A stretch of 25,264 nucleotides of DNA from an uncultured Porphyromonadaceae bacterium (GTDB lineage: Bacteria; Bacteroidota; Bacteroidia; Bacteroidales; UBA11471): contig URHG01000039.1 in assembly GCA_900547555.1 (NCBI GenBank), forward strand, positions 1-25,264, written 5' to 3'. The first letter of the stretch is position 1. Every line of letters starts with the position of its first letter. Under the pieces are notes generated by a model that did not search any database, was not told the DNA's origin, and saw only the letters and a list, made by a program, of their open reading frames with translations. Below, in pieces: positions 13,763 to 21,074 of the stretch. Position numbers and translations under genes: made by a program.

Positions 13763-15073
13763 ATGAAAGTTTGCAAATTTGATAAAATAGAAGACGAAGA
13801 CGAAATAAATCGGATAATCAAATACATAACAAAAGAAAAACCTTATGTGATCGCCATACCTCCGCTCCTTCCTCTCGAAGAAAAGGCCAGAGAAATATCC
13901 ATAGGTTGGTTTCGGGAGGACGATGAAATGGCGCGATCGGCCATCAAATCAATCGAATATTATTGTTTAGCACGAGTAGACCGACTGATTGCCAACGCAG
14001 AACTACAACACAGTATCAAAGAAATTATTTCTACCCGTATAAAAAATATATTTACATGGGAGGAAAATAAGGCCGATTTATTAATAGACAAAACTATACG
14101 CGCCGAAGTCTGCCGACTTTCCGCCGATTTGCTGACATACTGCCTACAAGCGCATGGCCTCAGATCCAAAATGTTCGATTCGGGAACATTCGTCCAAATC
14201 GACAAAGAAAAGAATTTCAATATTCCGCTTATCCGCGAGTCTGTCCAACAATATATGGAACAGAACCGGGATATAGATATTTTCGTAGCCCCCCTTTCCT
14301 TATGCAAAAATATCTATGGAGAGATCGATTTTCTAAGCGAAAAGAGAAATGACTACTATGCTACCGTATTGGCAGCCTGCTTCAATGCCGAAGAAATCAT
14401 ACTTTCAAGCAACTTCAAAAACATACATGCCAACACACACGGATCGCGCGAACACCACTCCCTCACTTACGATGAGGCCGAAAATCTGATCGGTAGCGGC
14501 GTACATCTGCTTTATGCCGACAGCATCACATTAGCTGCACGATCGGGCATGGTAATGCGGCTGATAGAGCCATCGCACTTCAACAACGAACGCCTTTACA
14601 TATCTTCGCACGACAGCGGTGAAAATGTAAAAGCCGTTCTTTCACAAGACTCACTCACTTCTGTGAGATTCACCTCTCTCCATACCCTTCCCAGTTATTT
14701 GTTGTTAGGAAAAATATTCGATATCATAAACAAATATCAAATAAACGTCATATCTATGTCTTCATCGAACGTATCTATATCGATGATCCTTTCAGCCAGC
14801 CGCGATACCCTACGCATCATACAACGAGAGCTACACAAGTACGTCGAAATGATTGTCGAAGAAGATATGTCGGCGATACACATTATCGGGTCTCTCCATT
14901 GGGAGCGAGTGAATATAGAAAGCGAAATCATGAATGTTCTAAGAGATATACCCATTTCTCAAATTTCTTATGGCGGAAGCGATCACTGCTTCACACTCTC
15001 ACTCCCAACCTACAACAAAAACAAAGCCATCGATTCACTATCCCGACATTTCTTTTCCAATACCTACATCTAA
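13763..15073 (+). CDS. Degenerate aspartokinase homologue (probable pseudo-kinase with tandem ACT domains)
   Basis: 436 residues, the length of a monofunctional aspartate kinase. The fold can be followed throughout: N-terminal MKVCKFDK where true enzymes have MKVxKFGGTSVG; AEVCRLSADLLTYCLQAHG (114-132) in place of the GE...S...LL region; SEKRNDYYATVLAACFNAEE (192-211) in place of GRGGSDYTAALLAAALNAEE; SSNFKNIHA in place of the T-DVDG loop; and GSGVHLLYADSI in place of GAKVLHPRSI. Two ACT-like segments follow (about 300-365 and 370-432; for example IINKYQINVISMSSSNVSIS). The phosphate-binding glycines and the Asp of the DVDG loop are gone, so kinase activity is unlikely. The ATG at 13763 aligns with the family start; a TTG at 13703 was rejected. 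proC follows after 28 bases, suggesting a linked, perhaps regulatory, role in amino-acid metabolism. Confidence 0.8.
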   Translation: MKVCKFDKIEDEDEINRIIKYITKEKPYVIAIPPLLPLEEKAREISIGWFREDDEMARSAIKSIEYYCLARVDRLIANAELQHSIKEIISTRIKNIFTWEENKADLLIDKTIRAEVCRLSADLLTYCLQAHGLRSKMFDSGTFVQIDKEKNFNIPLIRESVQQYMEQNRDIDIFVAPLSLCKNIYGEIDFLSEKRNDYYATVLAACFNAEEIILSSNFKNIHANTHGSREHHSLTYDEAENLIGSGVHLLYADSITLAARSGMVMRLIEPSHFNNERLYISSHDSGENVKAVLSQDSLTSVRFTSLHTLPSYLLLGKIFDIINKYQINVISMSSSNVSISMILSASRDTLRIIQRELHKYVEMIVEEDMSAIHIIGSLHWERVNIESEIMNVLRDIPISQISYGGSDHCFTLSLPTYNKNKAIDSLSRHFFSNTYI

Positions 15074-15101
15074 CTTATAAAATCAATCAAATACCCGAGA
15101 T

Positions 15102-15893
15102 ATGAAAATCACAATCATCGGAGCCGGTCATATAGGCAGTGCAATAGCCACCTGCCTAGCCCAAGGTTATATCTTCAACGAAAAAGATATAACCATTACC
15201 AATCAAAATCCCGATAAATTCGATCTTTTGACCAAACGTTTTCCTGCCATACACACTTCAACAGACAACAAACTGGCAGCAGCCGACGCCGACATTATCG
15301 TATTAGCCGTAAATGCCTCAAATGTCGATGACGTCTTGTCTTCACTACGTTTCTCGCCCGAGCAAATACTTGTTTCCGTCGTAGCCGGCATCGACATTAT
15401 ACACTTGGCCCGCCTTGTGAAACGGGAAATTCCTATTTTCAGAGCAATTCCCAATATGGCAATTTCCGAACGTTCGAGCCTTACGTTGATCTCTTCCCGA
15501 GGAGCGACAGAAGAACAAAAAGAACTCATTACCCGTATTTTCGAAGAGGGAGGGAAATGCATGTTTCTCGAAGAACAAAAACTTGATATTGCATCGACAT
15601 TCACATCGAGTGGGGTCGCTTTTGCCCTGAAATATGTACAAGCTACCATGCAAGCCGGCATAGAACTTGGTATTTCTCCCCAAGAAGCCATGTTTATGGC
15701 AGCATACGGTATGGAAGGCGCAACAGAACTTCTTCTCAATCATCAGACCCACCCCTGCATCGAAATCGAACGTATCACAACTCCTGGTGGTGTAACAATC
15801 AAAGGAATAAATGAACTCGACAAAGGAGGTTTCGTCTCCTCGATCATCAATGCCATAAAAGTCTGTGCTACGACAGAAAATACAGAAGAATAA
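15102..15893 (+). CDS. proC: Pyrroline-5-carboxylate reductase
   Basis: Last step of proline synthesis: NAD(P)H-dependent reduction of 1-pyrroline-5-carboxylate to proline, cytosolic. 263 residues, normal length. N-terminal Rossmann motif GAGHIG (7-12), RAIPNMAI (114-121), the helix with SSGVAFAL (169-176, usually SGSGPAY-like) and the C-terminal signature TTPGGVTIKGINELDKGGF (226-244). It is 28 bases downstream of the aspartokinase-like gene on the same strand and is followed by a good terminator, so the two form a two-gene unit. Confidence 0.95.
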   Translation: MKITIIGAGHIGSAIATCLAQGYIFNEKDITITNQNPDKFDLLTKRFPAIHTSTDNKLAAADADIIVLAVNASNVDDVLSSLRFSPEQILVSVVAGIDIIHLARLVKREIPIFRAIPNMAISERSSLTLISSRGATEEQKELITRIFEEGGKCMFLEEQKLDIASTFTSSGVAFALKYVQATMQAGIELGISPQEAMFMAAYGMEGATELLLNHQTHPCIEIERITTPGGVTIKGINELDKGGFVSSIINAIKVCATTENTEE

Positions 15894-15916
15894 AAATTAT
15901 TATAGAAAATAAGAGT

Positions 15917-15966
15917 AAAGCGTAGTGAATCTGCATAAAAAACAAATTCATTGCGCTTTTTCTTTT
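15917..15966 (+). terminator. Terminator after proC
   Basis: AAAGCGTAGTGAAT (15917-15930) pairs with ATTCATTGCGCTTT (15946-15959) using two G-U pairs, followed by TTCTTTT. Confidence 0.8.
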
Positions 15967-15968
15967 GA

Positions 15969-16307
15969 AAGAATTCCTACAATACATCGATTGCCGGAGT
16001 TATTACTAACGAGTGGATCGAATGGGCCGTAGGTGGAAATTCGTTGCTTTCCAACTTTTTCGCAAGTTTCACGGGGGCGTTCATGTATTTTGCTACCTTG
16101 ACCGAAGTGCCGATTATTCAAGGGTTGTTGGCTTCGGGTATGGGTAAAGGCCCTGCACTTGCATTGTTGTTGGCCGGCCCGTCGCTGTCTCTGCCGAATA
16201 TGTTAGTTATTCAAGGTGTAATGGGAACAAAGAAAACCGTTGTTTACGTTGTTTTGGTTATCATTATGGCAACAATATCGGGTTTTGTGTTCGGAAATTT
16301 CTTTTAA
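15969..16307 (+). pseudogene. C-terminal remnant of a membrane permease (YraQ/ArsP-like, DUF318)
   Basis: The frame opens directly after a TGA at 15966-15968 with no start codon in place and reads for 113 codons: an amphipathic region (ITNEWIEWAVGGNSLLSNFF), then hydrophobic helices including FFASFTGAFMYFATLTEVP, GPALALLLAGPSLSLPNML and a last segment VVYVVLVIIMATISGFVFG. The AGPSLSLPN stretch and helix pattern resemble the end of the predicted permease family that includes YraQ and ArsP. The N-terminal two thirds are missing; the proC terminator lies immediately upstream. An ATG at 16074 or a TTG at 16044 could only make an 80-90-residue fragment. Codon choice (GTT, TTG rich) differs from its neighbours. 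Reading it as a decayed gene is the simplest view. Confidence 0.65.
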
Positions 16308-16385
16308 GACCTCAATTATACTCCCAATTACCATTTCTTCTTTGAACTACATCTGCTTGGCTCATTCATGAGCATATAAAACCAA

Positions 16386-16420
16386 TGCGGGGCATCTTCT
16401 AAAAAAGACGACGCCCCGCA
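16386..16420 (-). terminator. Probable rpsO terminator hairpin
   Basis: TGCGGGGC (16386-16393) pairs with GCCCCGCA (16413-16420), a perfect 8-bp GC-rich stem 20 bases after the rpsO stop on the minus strand. The downstream T content is modest (TTGGTTTTATA), so termination may be partial. Confidence 0.65.
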
Positions 16421-16439
16421 TACAATGTCGTAAGAGAGC

Positions 16440-16709
16440 TTACTTCCTGAGACCCAGTTCTTTTATGATAGCACGATAACGCTCGATGTCGATTTTTTGC
16501 AAATAATCGAGCAAGCGACGACGTTTACCAACCAACATTTTCAGGGCTCTTTCGGTCGTATAATCTTTGTGATTTGACTTGAGATGCTCAGTCAAATGAG
16601 AGATACGATAGGAAAATAATGCAATCTGGGACTCGGGAGAACCAGTATCAGTATTGTTCTTTCCGTACTTCTCAAAGATTTCCTTTTTTTTCTCGGTAGT
16701 TAAATACAT
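16440..16709 (-). CDS. rpsO: 30S ribosomal protein uS15 (S15)
   Basis: 89 residues, the standard length. It starts MYLTTEKKKEIF and carries the family signatures TGSPESQIALFSYRISHLTEHLK and HKDYTTERALKMLVGKRRRLLDYL, ending IKELGLRK. It binds 16S rRNA in the 30S central domain. Start chosen at ATG 16709; an upstream in-frame start would add an unconserved tail. Monocistronic, divergent from typA, with its own promoter and 3' hairpin. Confidence 0.97.
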   Translation of the reverse strand: MYLTTEKKKEIFEKYGKNNTDTGSPESQIALFSYRISHLTEHLKSNHKDYTTERALKMLVGKRRRLLDYLQKIDIERYRAIIKELGLRK

Positions 16710-16750
16710 CTTTAACTGTTTTTTATGGTGAATGAAATATTTTGAGACCG

Positions 16751-16781
16751 CAAAGGTAGGTAAATATTTCCGACCTACAAG
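16751..16781 (-). promoter_or_regulatory. rpsO promoter
   Basis: Minus strand: CTTG (16778-16781, one mismatch to TTTG), 19 bases, TACCTTTG (16751-16758), a perfect -7 element. Predicted transcript start near 16744, giving a leader of about 35 bases. Confidence 0.65.
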
Positions 16782-16898
16782 CATTTCGGGTCTGTTTTTT
16801 CAAAAAAGCGACTCTTGAAATAAAAAAATTCGATACTTTTCAAGTTGAAAAAGAGGAATTAACCCATATACACATACAAATTATAGAGTTTTTTATCG

Positions 16899-16906
16899 TA
16901 CCTTTG
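16899..16906 (+). promoter_or_regulatory. typA -7 promoter element
   Basis: TACCTTTG fits TAnnTTTG exactly and is 20 bases before the typA ATG, but no TTTG is found at the -33 distance. A short leader is implied. The same octamer is used at rpsO and at the pentapeptide-repeat gene. Confidence 0.5.
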
Positions 16907-16926
16907 CGGCGAAAATTTTTTAAGGT

Positions 16927-18729
16927 ATGCAAAGACAAAACATTCGGAACATCGCCATCATCGCACACGTCGACCACGGTAAAACGACGCTCGTCGACAA
17001 GATGTTAATGGCCGGCCGCTTGTTCCGCGACAACCAGAACACAGGAGAACTCATTCTCGACAACAATGACTTGGAACGGGAACGTGGTATAACGATTCTT
17101 TCCAAAAACGTTTCGATACGTTACAAAGACTGTAAAATAAACATTATCGATACCCCGGGGCACGCCGATTTCGGAGGGGAAGTAGAACGTGTGTTGAACA
17201 TGGCAGACGGATGCCTACTACTGGTCGACGCTTTCGAAGGGCCTATGCCCCAAACCCGTTTTGTTCTGCAAAAAGCGATCCAAATGGGACTGAAACCTAT
17301 TGTGGTCGTCAATAAGGTCGACAAGCAAAATTGCCGTCCCGACGAAGTACAGGAGATGGTATTCGAACTGATGTTCAACCTCAACGCAACGGAAGAACAA
17401 CTCGATTTTCCCACCATCTTCGGCTCGGCCAAACAGAACTGGATGTCGACCGACTGGCGTAAACCCACCGACAACATCTCGGTGTTGCTCGATACGATCA
17501 TAGAGCATATTCCCGCACCCGAATATATCGACGGACCTGCGCAAATGCTCATCACCTCACTCGATTTCTCTTCGTACGTAGGACGTATTGCCATAGGCCG
17601 CGTACATAGGGGAGAGTTACGCGAAGGACAAGATATCGTTCTTTGCAAACGCGACGGTTCGACGGTAAAACAACGCATCAAAGAACTCCATATTTTCGAA
17701 GGTATGGGACGTACAAGGGCAGAAAGCGCCGCTTCGGGCGAAATCTGTGCTCTCGTAGGTATCGACGGATTTGAAATAGGCGACACGATCGCCGACATCA
17801 ATACGCCGGAAGCACTCCCTCGTATCGCAATCGACGAACCTACCATGTCGATGACATTCACCAACAACGATTCGCCATTCTTCGGTCGGGACGGGAAATT
17901 CGTTACATCGCGCCATATCGCCGAACGTCTCGAGAAAGAGTTGGAACGCAACCTCGCCCTGCGTGTCGTAAAGGCACCCGAAGACGGGGTTTGGACCGTG
18001 TATGGCCGCGGCGTATTGCATCTCTCTATCCTCATCGAAACGATGCGTCGCGAAGGTTACGAATTGCAAGTAGGGCAACCGCAAGTCATCGTCAAAGAAA
18101 TAGACGGGGTAAAATGCGAACCGGTAGAGCAACTCACCATCAACGTCCCCGAAGAATATTCGAGCAAAATGATCGATATGGTAACCCGGCGCAAAGGCGA
18201 CCTGCTGTCGATGGATACACAAGGAGACCGCATACATCTCGAATTCTCTATTCCCTCGCGGGGTATCATCGGACTGCGCAATAACGTGCTTACTGCATCG
18301 GCCGGCGAAGCAATCATGGCACACCGCTTCCTCGAATACCAACCGTGGAAAGGCGACATCGAACGCCGTACCAACGGTTCGCTCATCGCTATGGAAGCGG
18401 GTACGGCTTATGCTTATGCGCTCGACAAACTGCAAGACCGAGGCCGATTCTTTATTTTCCCGCAAGAAGAAGTGTACGCCGGTCAGGTTGTCGGAGAAAA
18501 CGCCAAAGAAGGCGACATCGTGGTAAATGTTACCAAGTCGAAAAAACTCACCAACATGCGCGCGTCGGGTGCCGATGAAAAAGCCCGTATCATACCCCCG
18601 ATCGTGATGAGTCTCGAAGAGTCGCTCGAATATATCAAAGAAGACGAATATCTCGAAGTAACCCCCCATCATCTGCGCATTCGTAAAATCATTCTCGACG
18701 AAATAGAACGCAAACGCGCCAATCGTTAA
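16927..18729 (+). CDS. typA: Ribosome-associated translational GTPase TypA/BipA
   Basis: 600 residues, normal for the family. G1 AHVDHGKT (13-20), G2 RGITI (53-57), G3 DTPGH (75-79), G4 NKVD (130-133), followed by the EF-G-like domain II, domains III and V and the BipA-specific C-terminal domain (for example RRKGDLLSMDTQGDR and SRGIIGLRNNVLTASAGEA). It acts on 70S ribosomes and has roles in 50S assembly and stress or cold adaptation in studied bacteria. A single gene with a short leader and a strong terminator, divergent from rpsO. No anomalies seen. Confidence 0.97.
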   Translation: MQRQNIRNIAIIAHVDHGKTTLVDKMLMAGRLFRDNQNTGELILDNNDLERERGITILSKNVSIRYKDCKINIIDTPGHADFGGEVERVLNMADGCLLLVDAFEGPMPQTRFVLQKAIQMGLKPIVVVNKVDKQNCRPDEVQEMVFELMFNLNATEEQLDFPTIFGSAKQNWMSTDWRKPTDNISVLLDTIIEHIPAPEYIDGPAQMLITSLDFSSYVGRIAIGRVHRGELREGQDIVLCKRDGSTVKQRIKELHIFEGMGRTRAESAASGEICALVGIDGFEIGDTIADINTPEALPRIAIDEPTMSMTFTNNDSPFFGRDGKFVTSRHIAERLEKELERNLALRVVKAPEDGVWTVYGRGVLHLSILIETMRREGYELQVGQPQVIVKEIDGVKCEPVEQLTINVPEEYSSKMIDMVTRRKGDLLSMDTQGDRIHLEFSIPSRGIIGLRNNVLTASAGEAIMAHRFLEYQPWKGDIERRTNGSLIAMEAGTAYAYALDKLQDRGRFFIFPQEEVYAGQVVGENAKEGDIVVNVTKSKKLTNMRASGADEKARIIPPIVMSLEESLEYIKEDEYLEVTPHHLRIRKIILDEIERKRANR

Positions 18730-18751
18730 TACAAGAGGAACTTACACCTCA

Positions 18752-18793
18752 AAAAGAAGAGCCGCATAAAATTTATTATGCGGCTCTTCTTTT
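18752..18793 (+). terminator. typA terminator
   Basis: An 18-bp perfect stem (18752-18769 with 18776-18793; core AGAGCCGCATAA / TTATGCGGCTCT) around a 6-base loop, starting with an A-run and ending in TCTTTT. Confidence 0.92.
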
Positions 18794-18801
18794 ACACATC
18801 A

Positions 18802-18850
18802 TTTGCCATACGGAGAAAATTTTCTACCTTTGATGACAACCCCAAAGGTA
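18802..18850 (+). promoter_or_regulatory. Promoter of the pentapeptide-repeat gene with a dyad on its -7 element
   Basis: TTTG (18802-18805), 19 bases, TACCTTTG (18825-18832): a consensus promoter. The -7 octamer is repeated exactly in inverted orientation as CAAAGGTA at 18843-18850, 10 bases further on, so the initiation region forms a dyad. The inverted copy has no -33 partner at the right distance, which favours an operator or a 5' hairpin over a second promoter. Confidence 0.75.
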
Positions 18851-18870
18851 TTTTTATAAATTTTCATATC

Positions 18871-19425
18871 ATGATCGAAAACAGGACTTTTGAAAAAACA
18901 TCTTTTACCGACACCGTTTTTGAAGACGAATACTACAATTGCACATTTATTTCTTGCGACTTTTCAAATGTCATTTTCCGGCAAACCGATTTCGGCCAAT
19001 GCACATTTTCGACCTGCAATCTTTCAATGGCCAAGTTCAAGAATGCCCTCAGAAACATCTCTTTTATCGATTGTAAAATGACCGGTGTCGACTTCTCCGA
19101 AATAAACCGATTTTCGGGCGACCTCATTTTTGAAAACTCGCACCTCGATTATGGTAACTTCGTTGCTGTCAAATTGCAAAAAACTATTTTCCGAAACTGT
19201 AAAATGTACGAAACCTATTTCGACGACGCTGATATAAAAAATTCGATTTTCGAACATTGCAATTTAGAAAGAGCCTCATTTTCCGGTACAAATTTGGAAA
19301 AAGTCGATTTCTCGACCGCTTTCAACTTTTCCATAAATCCGGCTGTATGCAAACTCAAAAAAACCGTTTTTTCAGAAGACAATTTAAGGGGACTGGTCGA
19401 TTACCTCAACATTATCATAAAATAA
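18871..19425 (+). CDS. Pentapeptide-repeat protein, Qnr/MfpA-like size
   Basis: 184 residues built almost wholly from five-residue repeats with a central Phe or Leu and frequent Cys or Asn at the turn (CTFISCDFSNVIF, QCTFSTCNLSMAKF, SIFEHCNLERASF), predicting a right-handed quadrilateral beta-helix. No signal peptide or membrane segment, so cytosolic. After the last coil (ten or so residues with SINPAVCKLKK) comes a short helix, FSEDNLRGLVDYLNIIIK, which resembles the C-terminal dimerisation end of Qnr/MfpA gyrase-protecting proteins. DNA mimicry is therefore possible but not proven, as many pentapeptide proteins have no known role. Start set at ATG 18871, about 30 bases below the predicted transcript start. 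The lipoprotein gene follows after 56 bases and may be co-transcribed. Confidence 0.85.
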   Translation: MIENRTFEKTSFTDTVFEDEYYNCTFISCDFSNVIFRQTDFGQCTFSTCNLSMAKFKNALRNISFIDCKMTGVDFSEINRFSGDLIFENSHLDYGNFVAVKLQKTIFRNCKMYETYFDDADIKNSIFEHCNLERASFSGTNLEKVDFSTAFNFSINPAVCKLKKTVFSEDNLRGLVDYLNIIIK

Positions 19426-19481
19426 TGAAACCGGTTGCTAACCGCCCTATTTTCTACAAATTTCACTAACACCAATTCCGT

Positions 19482-20480
19482 GTGAAACAAAACATATTTG
19501 AATTTGCAAAAGCAATGATATTATACCTTTTTACTCTCGTACTTTTATTTCTTTCCTCGGCTTGTTCCCATAAAAATTTTGAACAAGAGATAGAAGTTTT
19601 TCCCAAAGAAAAACTTCTATCCGCCCATAAAATATGGATGGATGATGTTTTATCGCCCGATTTTATGCTATTGAAAGACAGCAATCTATTGATAAGCAAT
19701 GCCAGCAATGAACATATGCTCTACCAATACAATGTTCCATCATTCGATCTCATCGAAAAAAGCGGATATAAAGGGTTAGGGAAAGATGAATTTCAAATTT
19801 TTCCCATGTTCTGCCACTCCATGTCCGATGATGTATATATTGGGGGATATACACCATACACCATTAAAAAGTTTACATTCGAGAATGACCGTAAATTGAC
19901 TTTTTCGGGGAAAAACTACAAACTGAAACATTACGACTCATTCAATCAAATGCACATCGTAAAAGATTCTTTTCTGATATATAATGCAATACCGAGCGAA
20001 TTAGCCATAAAAAAAATCAATCTGATCACCAATCAAGAATGCGGACGCATAGCTTTCAAAACCGACCGTCATGGAAACAGTTTTTTCTATCAAAACAGGG
20101 GGATCGTTGCAGCAAATGACTCCATCATTATATATGCATACCTATATAAGAAACAGATAGACCTTTATCGAGTGGACGACCTAACATTATACAAACGACT
20201 GGTAGGAGAAGGAAAAGCAAGAATCGTAATCGGGGACTTCGACAACAACACCAATTATTACGTCGCCCTTATCGCCGGAAAGCAGTACTTTTACGCACTG
20301 TGTGAAGGAGAAAACAACCAAGTCTCCCGATTGGAAGTATTCGATTACGAAGGTCATTCTATCATCGAATATGCTTTCGACATAGTTCCCTATCTATTTG
20401 AAATAGATGAGGAAAAAGGAATATTATACGGATACAACTCCGATTATGAAGATTATTTTTTGAAATACGACCTTCATTAA
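19482..20480 (+). CDS. Lipoprotein with beta-propeller-like fold (BF3164 / TolB-like type)
   Basis: About 332 residues. A hydrophobic N-terminal helix ends LFLSSACS; Cys28 is the likely lipidation site, although Ser at -3 is not ideal. The body has repeated beta-rich segments with SGYKGLGKDEFQIFPMF near residues 93-109, close to the G-x-GxxEF pattern of the Bacteroidota BF3164-like lipoproteins, which model as six-bladed propellers. Function unknown in the family. The start is uncertain: GTG 19482 supplies Lys2 and Lys10 as a charged N-region, whereas the in-frame ATG at 19515 leaves none. Neither has a clear Shine-Dalgarno. AT-rich compared with typA. The 20481-20554 spacer to the convergent alaX-type gene shows no clear hairpin. 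Confidence 0.75.
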   Translation: MKQNIFEFAKAMILYLFTLVLLFLSSACSHKNFEQEIEVFPKEKLLSAHKIWMDDVLSPDFMLLKDSNLLISNASNEHMLYQYNVPSFDLIEKSGYKGLGKDEFQIFPMFCHSMSDDVYIGGYTPYTIKKFTFENDRKLTFSGKNYKLKHYDSFNQMHIVKDSFLIYNAIPSELAIKKINLITNQECGRIAFKTDRHGNSFFYQNRGIVAANDSIIIYAYLYKKQIDLYRVDDLTLYKRLVGEGKARIVIGDFDNNTNYYVALIAGKQYFYALCEGENNQVSRLEVFDYEGHSIIEYAFDIVPYLFEIDEEKGILYGYNSDYEDYFLKYDLH

Positions 20481-20554
20481 ATTCTCTCCGGATATATTCA
20501 ACAAGTTACATACACCACGACGACTTTAATAAAAGTATCCTATACGAAAACAAG

Positions 20555-21025
20555 TCAATCCTTCGGCAACAACTTGAAGCGCAAGCGCAAACGTCCCGGC
20601 TCGTAATCGTGGCTGATAATCTTGAAAACACCTATCTCCGACGTATTCTGCACATGCGCTCCGATGCAGGCGCAAACATCGTAATCGCCCACACGCACCA
20701 AGCGCAAAGTTGCACCGGCATCTTCGGGAAGTTTCGAGAGATCTACATCATCGGAAAGCTCGGTACGAGAAACGAACTCCTCGGTAACAGGCAGATGGGA
20801 AGCAATCACTTCATTTACCTTTGCCTCGACAGCCGCCAACTGCTCGGCGGTAGGTTCCGTCGGCAACTCATAGTCGCACTTGCTTTTCTTTCGCTCGATA
20901 TGGGCATTGCGGGAACGCGGGCAGCCAAACATCTCCACCATCGTACGGTTCAAGATATGTTCGACCGTATGCATAGGGGGATACTCTTGTTTATTGTGTT
21001 CGTTGAGTTGCAGCTGTTCTACCAT
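20555..21025 (-). CDS. Small alanyl-tRNA editing protein (AlaX-type / ThrRS SAD-like domain)
   Basis: 156 residues, a stand-alone second additional domain of the AlaRS/ThrRS class. The zinc and catalytic motifs are present: HTVEH (His19 and His23) near the start and CIGAH (Cys120, His124) near the end. By family it hydrolyses Ser or Gly mischarged on tRNA-Ala (or Ser on tRNA-Thr) in trans. It lacks the AlaRS catalytic and glycine-rich N-terminal parts, so it is of the short AlaX class. ATG 21025 gives the conserved start; longer in-frame versions run into manC and were rejected. It lies 49 bases after manC on the same strand and is probably co-transcribed, with no obvious functional link. Confidence 0.85.
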   Translation of the reverse strand: MVEQLQLNEHNKQEYPPMHTVEHILNRTMVEMFGCPRSRNAHIERKKSKCDYELPTEPTAEQLAAVEAKVNEVIASHLPVTEEFVSRTELSDDVDLSKLPEDAGATLRLVRVGDYDVCACIGAHVQNTSEIGVFKIISHDYEPGRLRLRFKLLPKD

Positions 21026-21074
21026 TATATTATCGCTTAAAACTTTTCTCCTTGTATCGGACAAAACTCCGACT

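Noticed and set aside
13135..13827. Antisense 230-codon frame across the spacer upstream of the pseudo-aspartokinase
   Set aside because: Low-complexity hydrophobic and aromatic composition with no domain; it overlaps the rpsO-like fragment in a different frame, the terminator and the dyads.
17617..18672. Minus-strand frame of 351 codons inside typA
   Set aside because: Antisense shadow caused by codon bias in a highly conserved gene.
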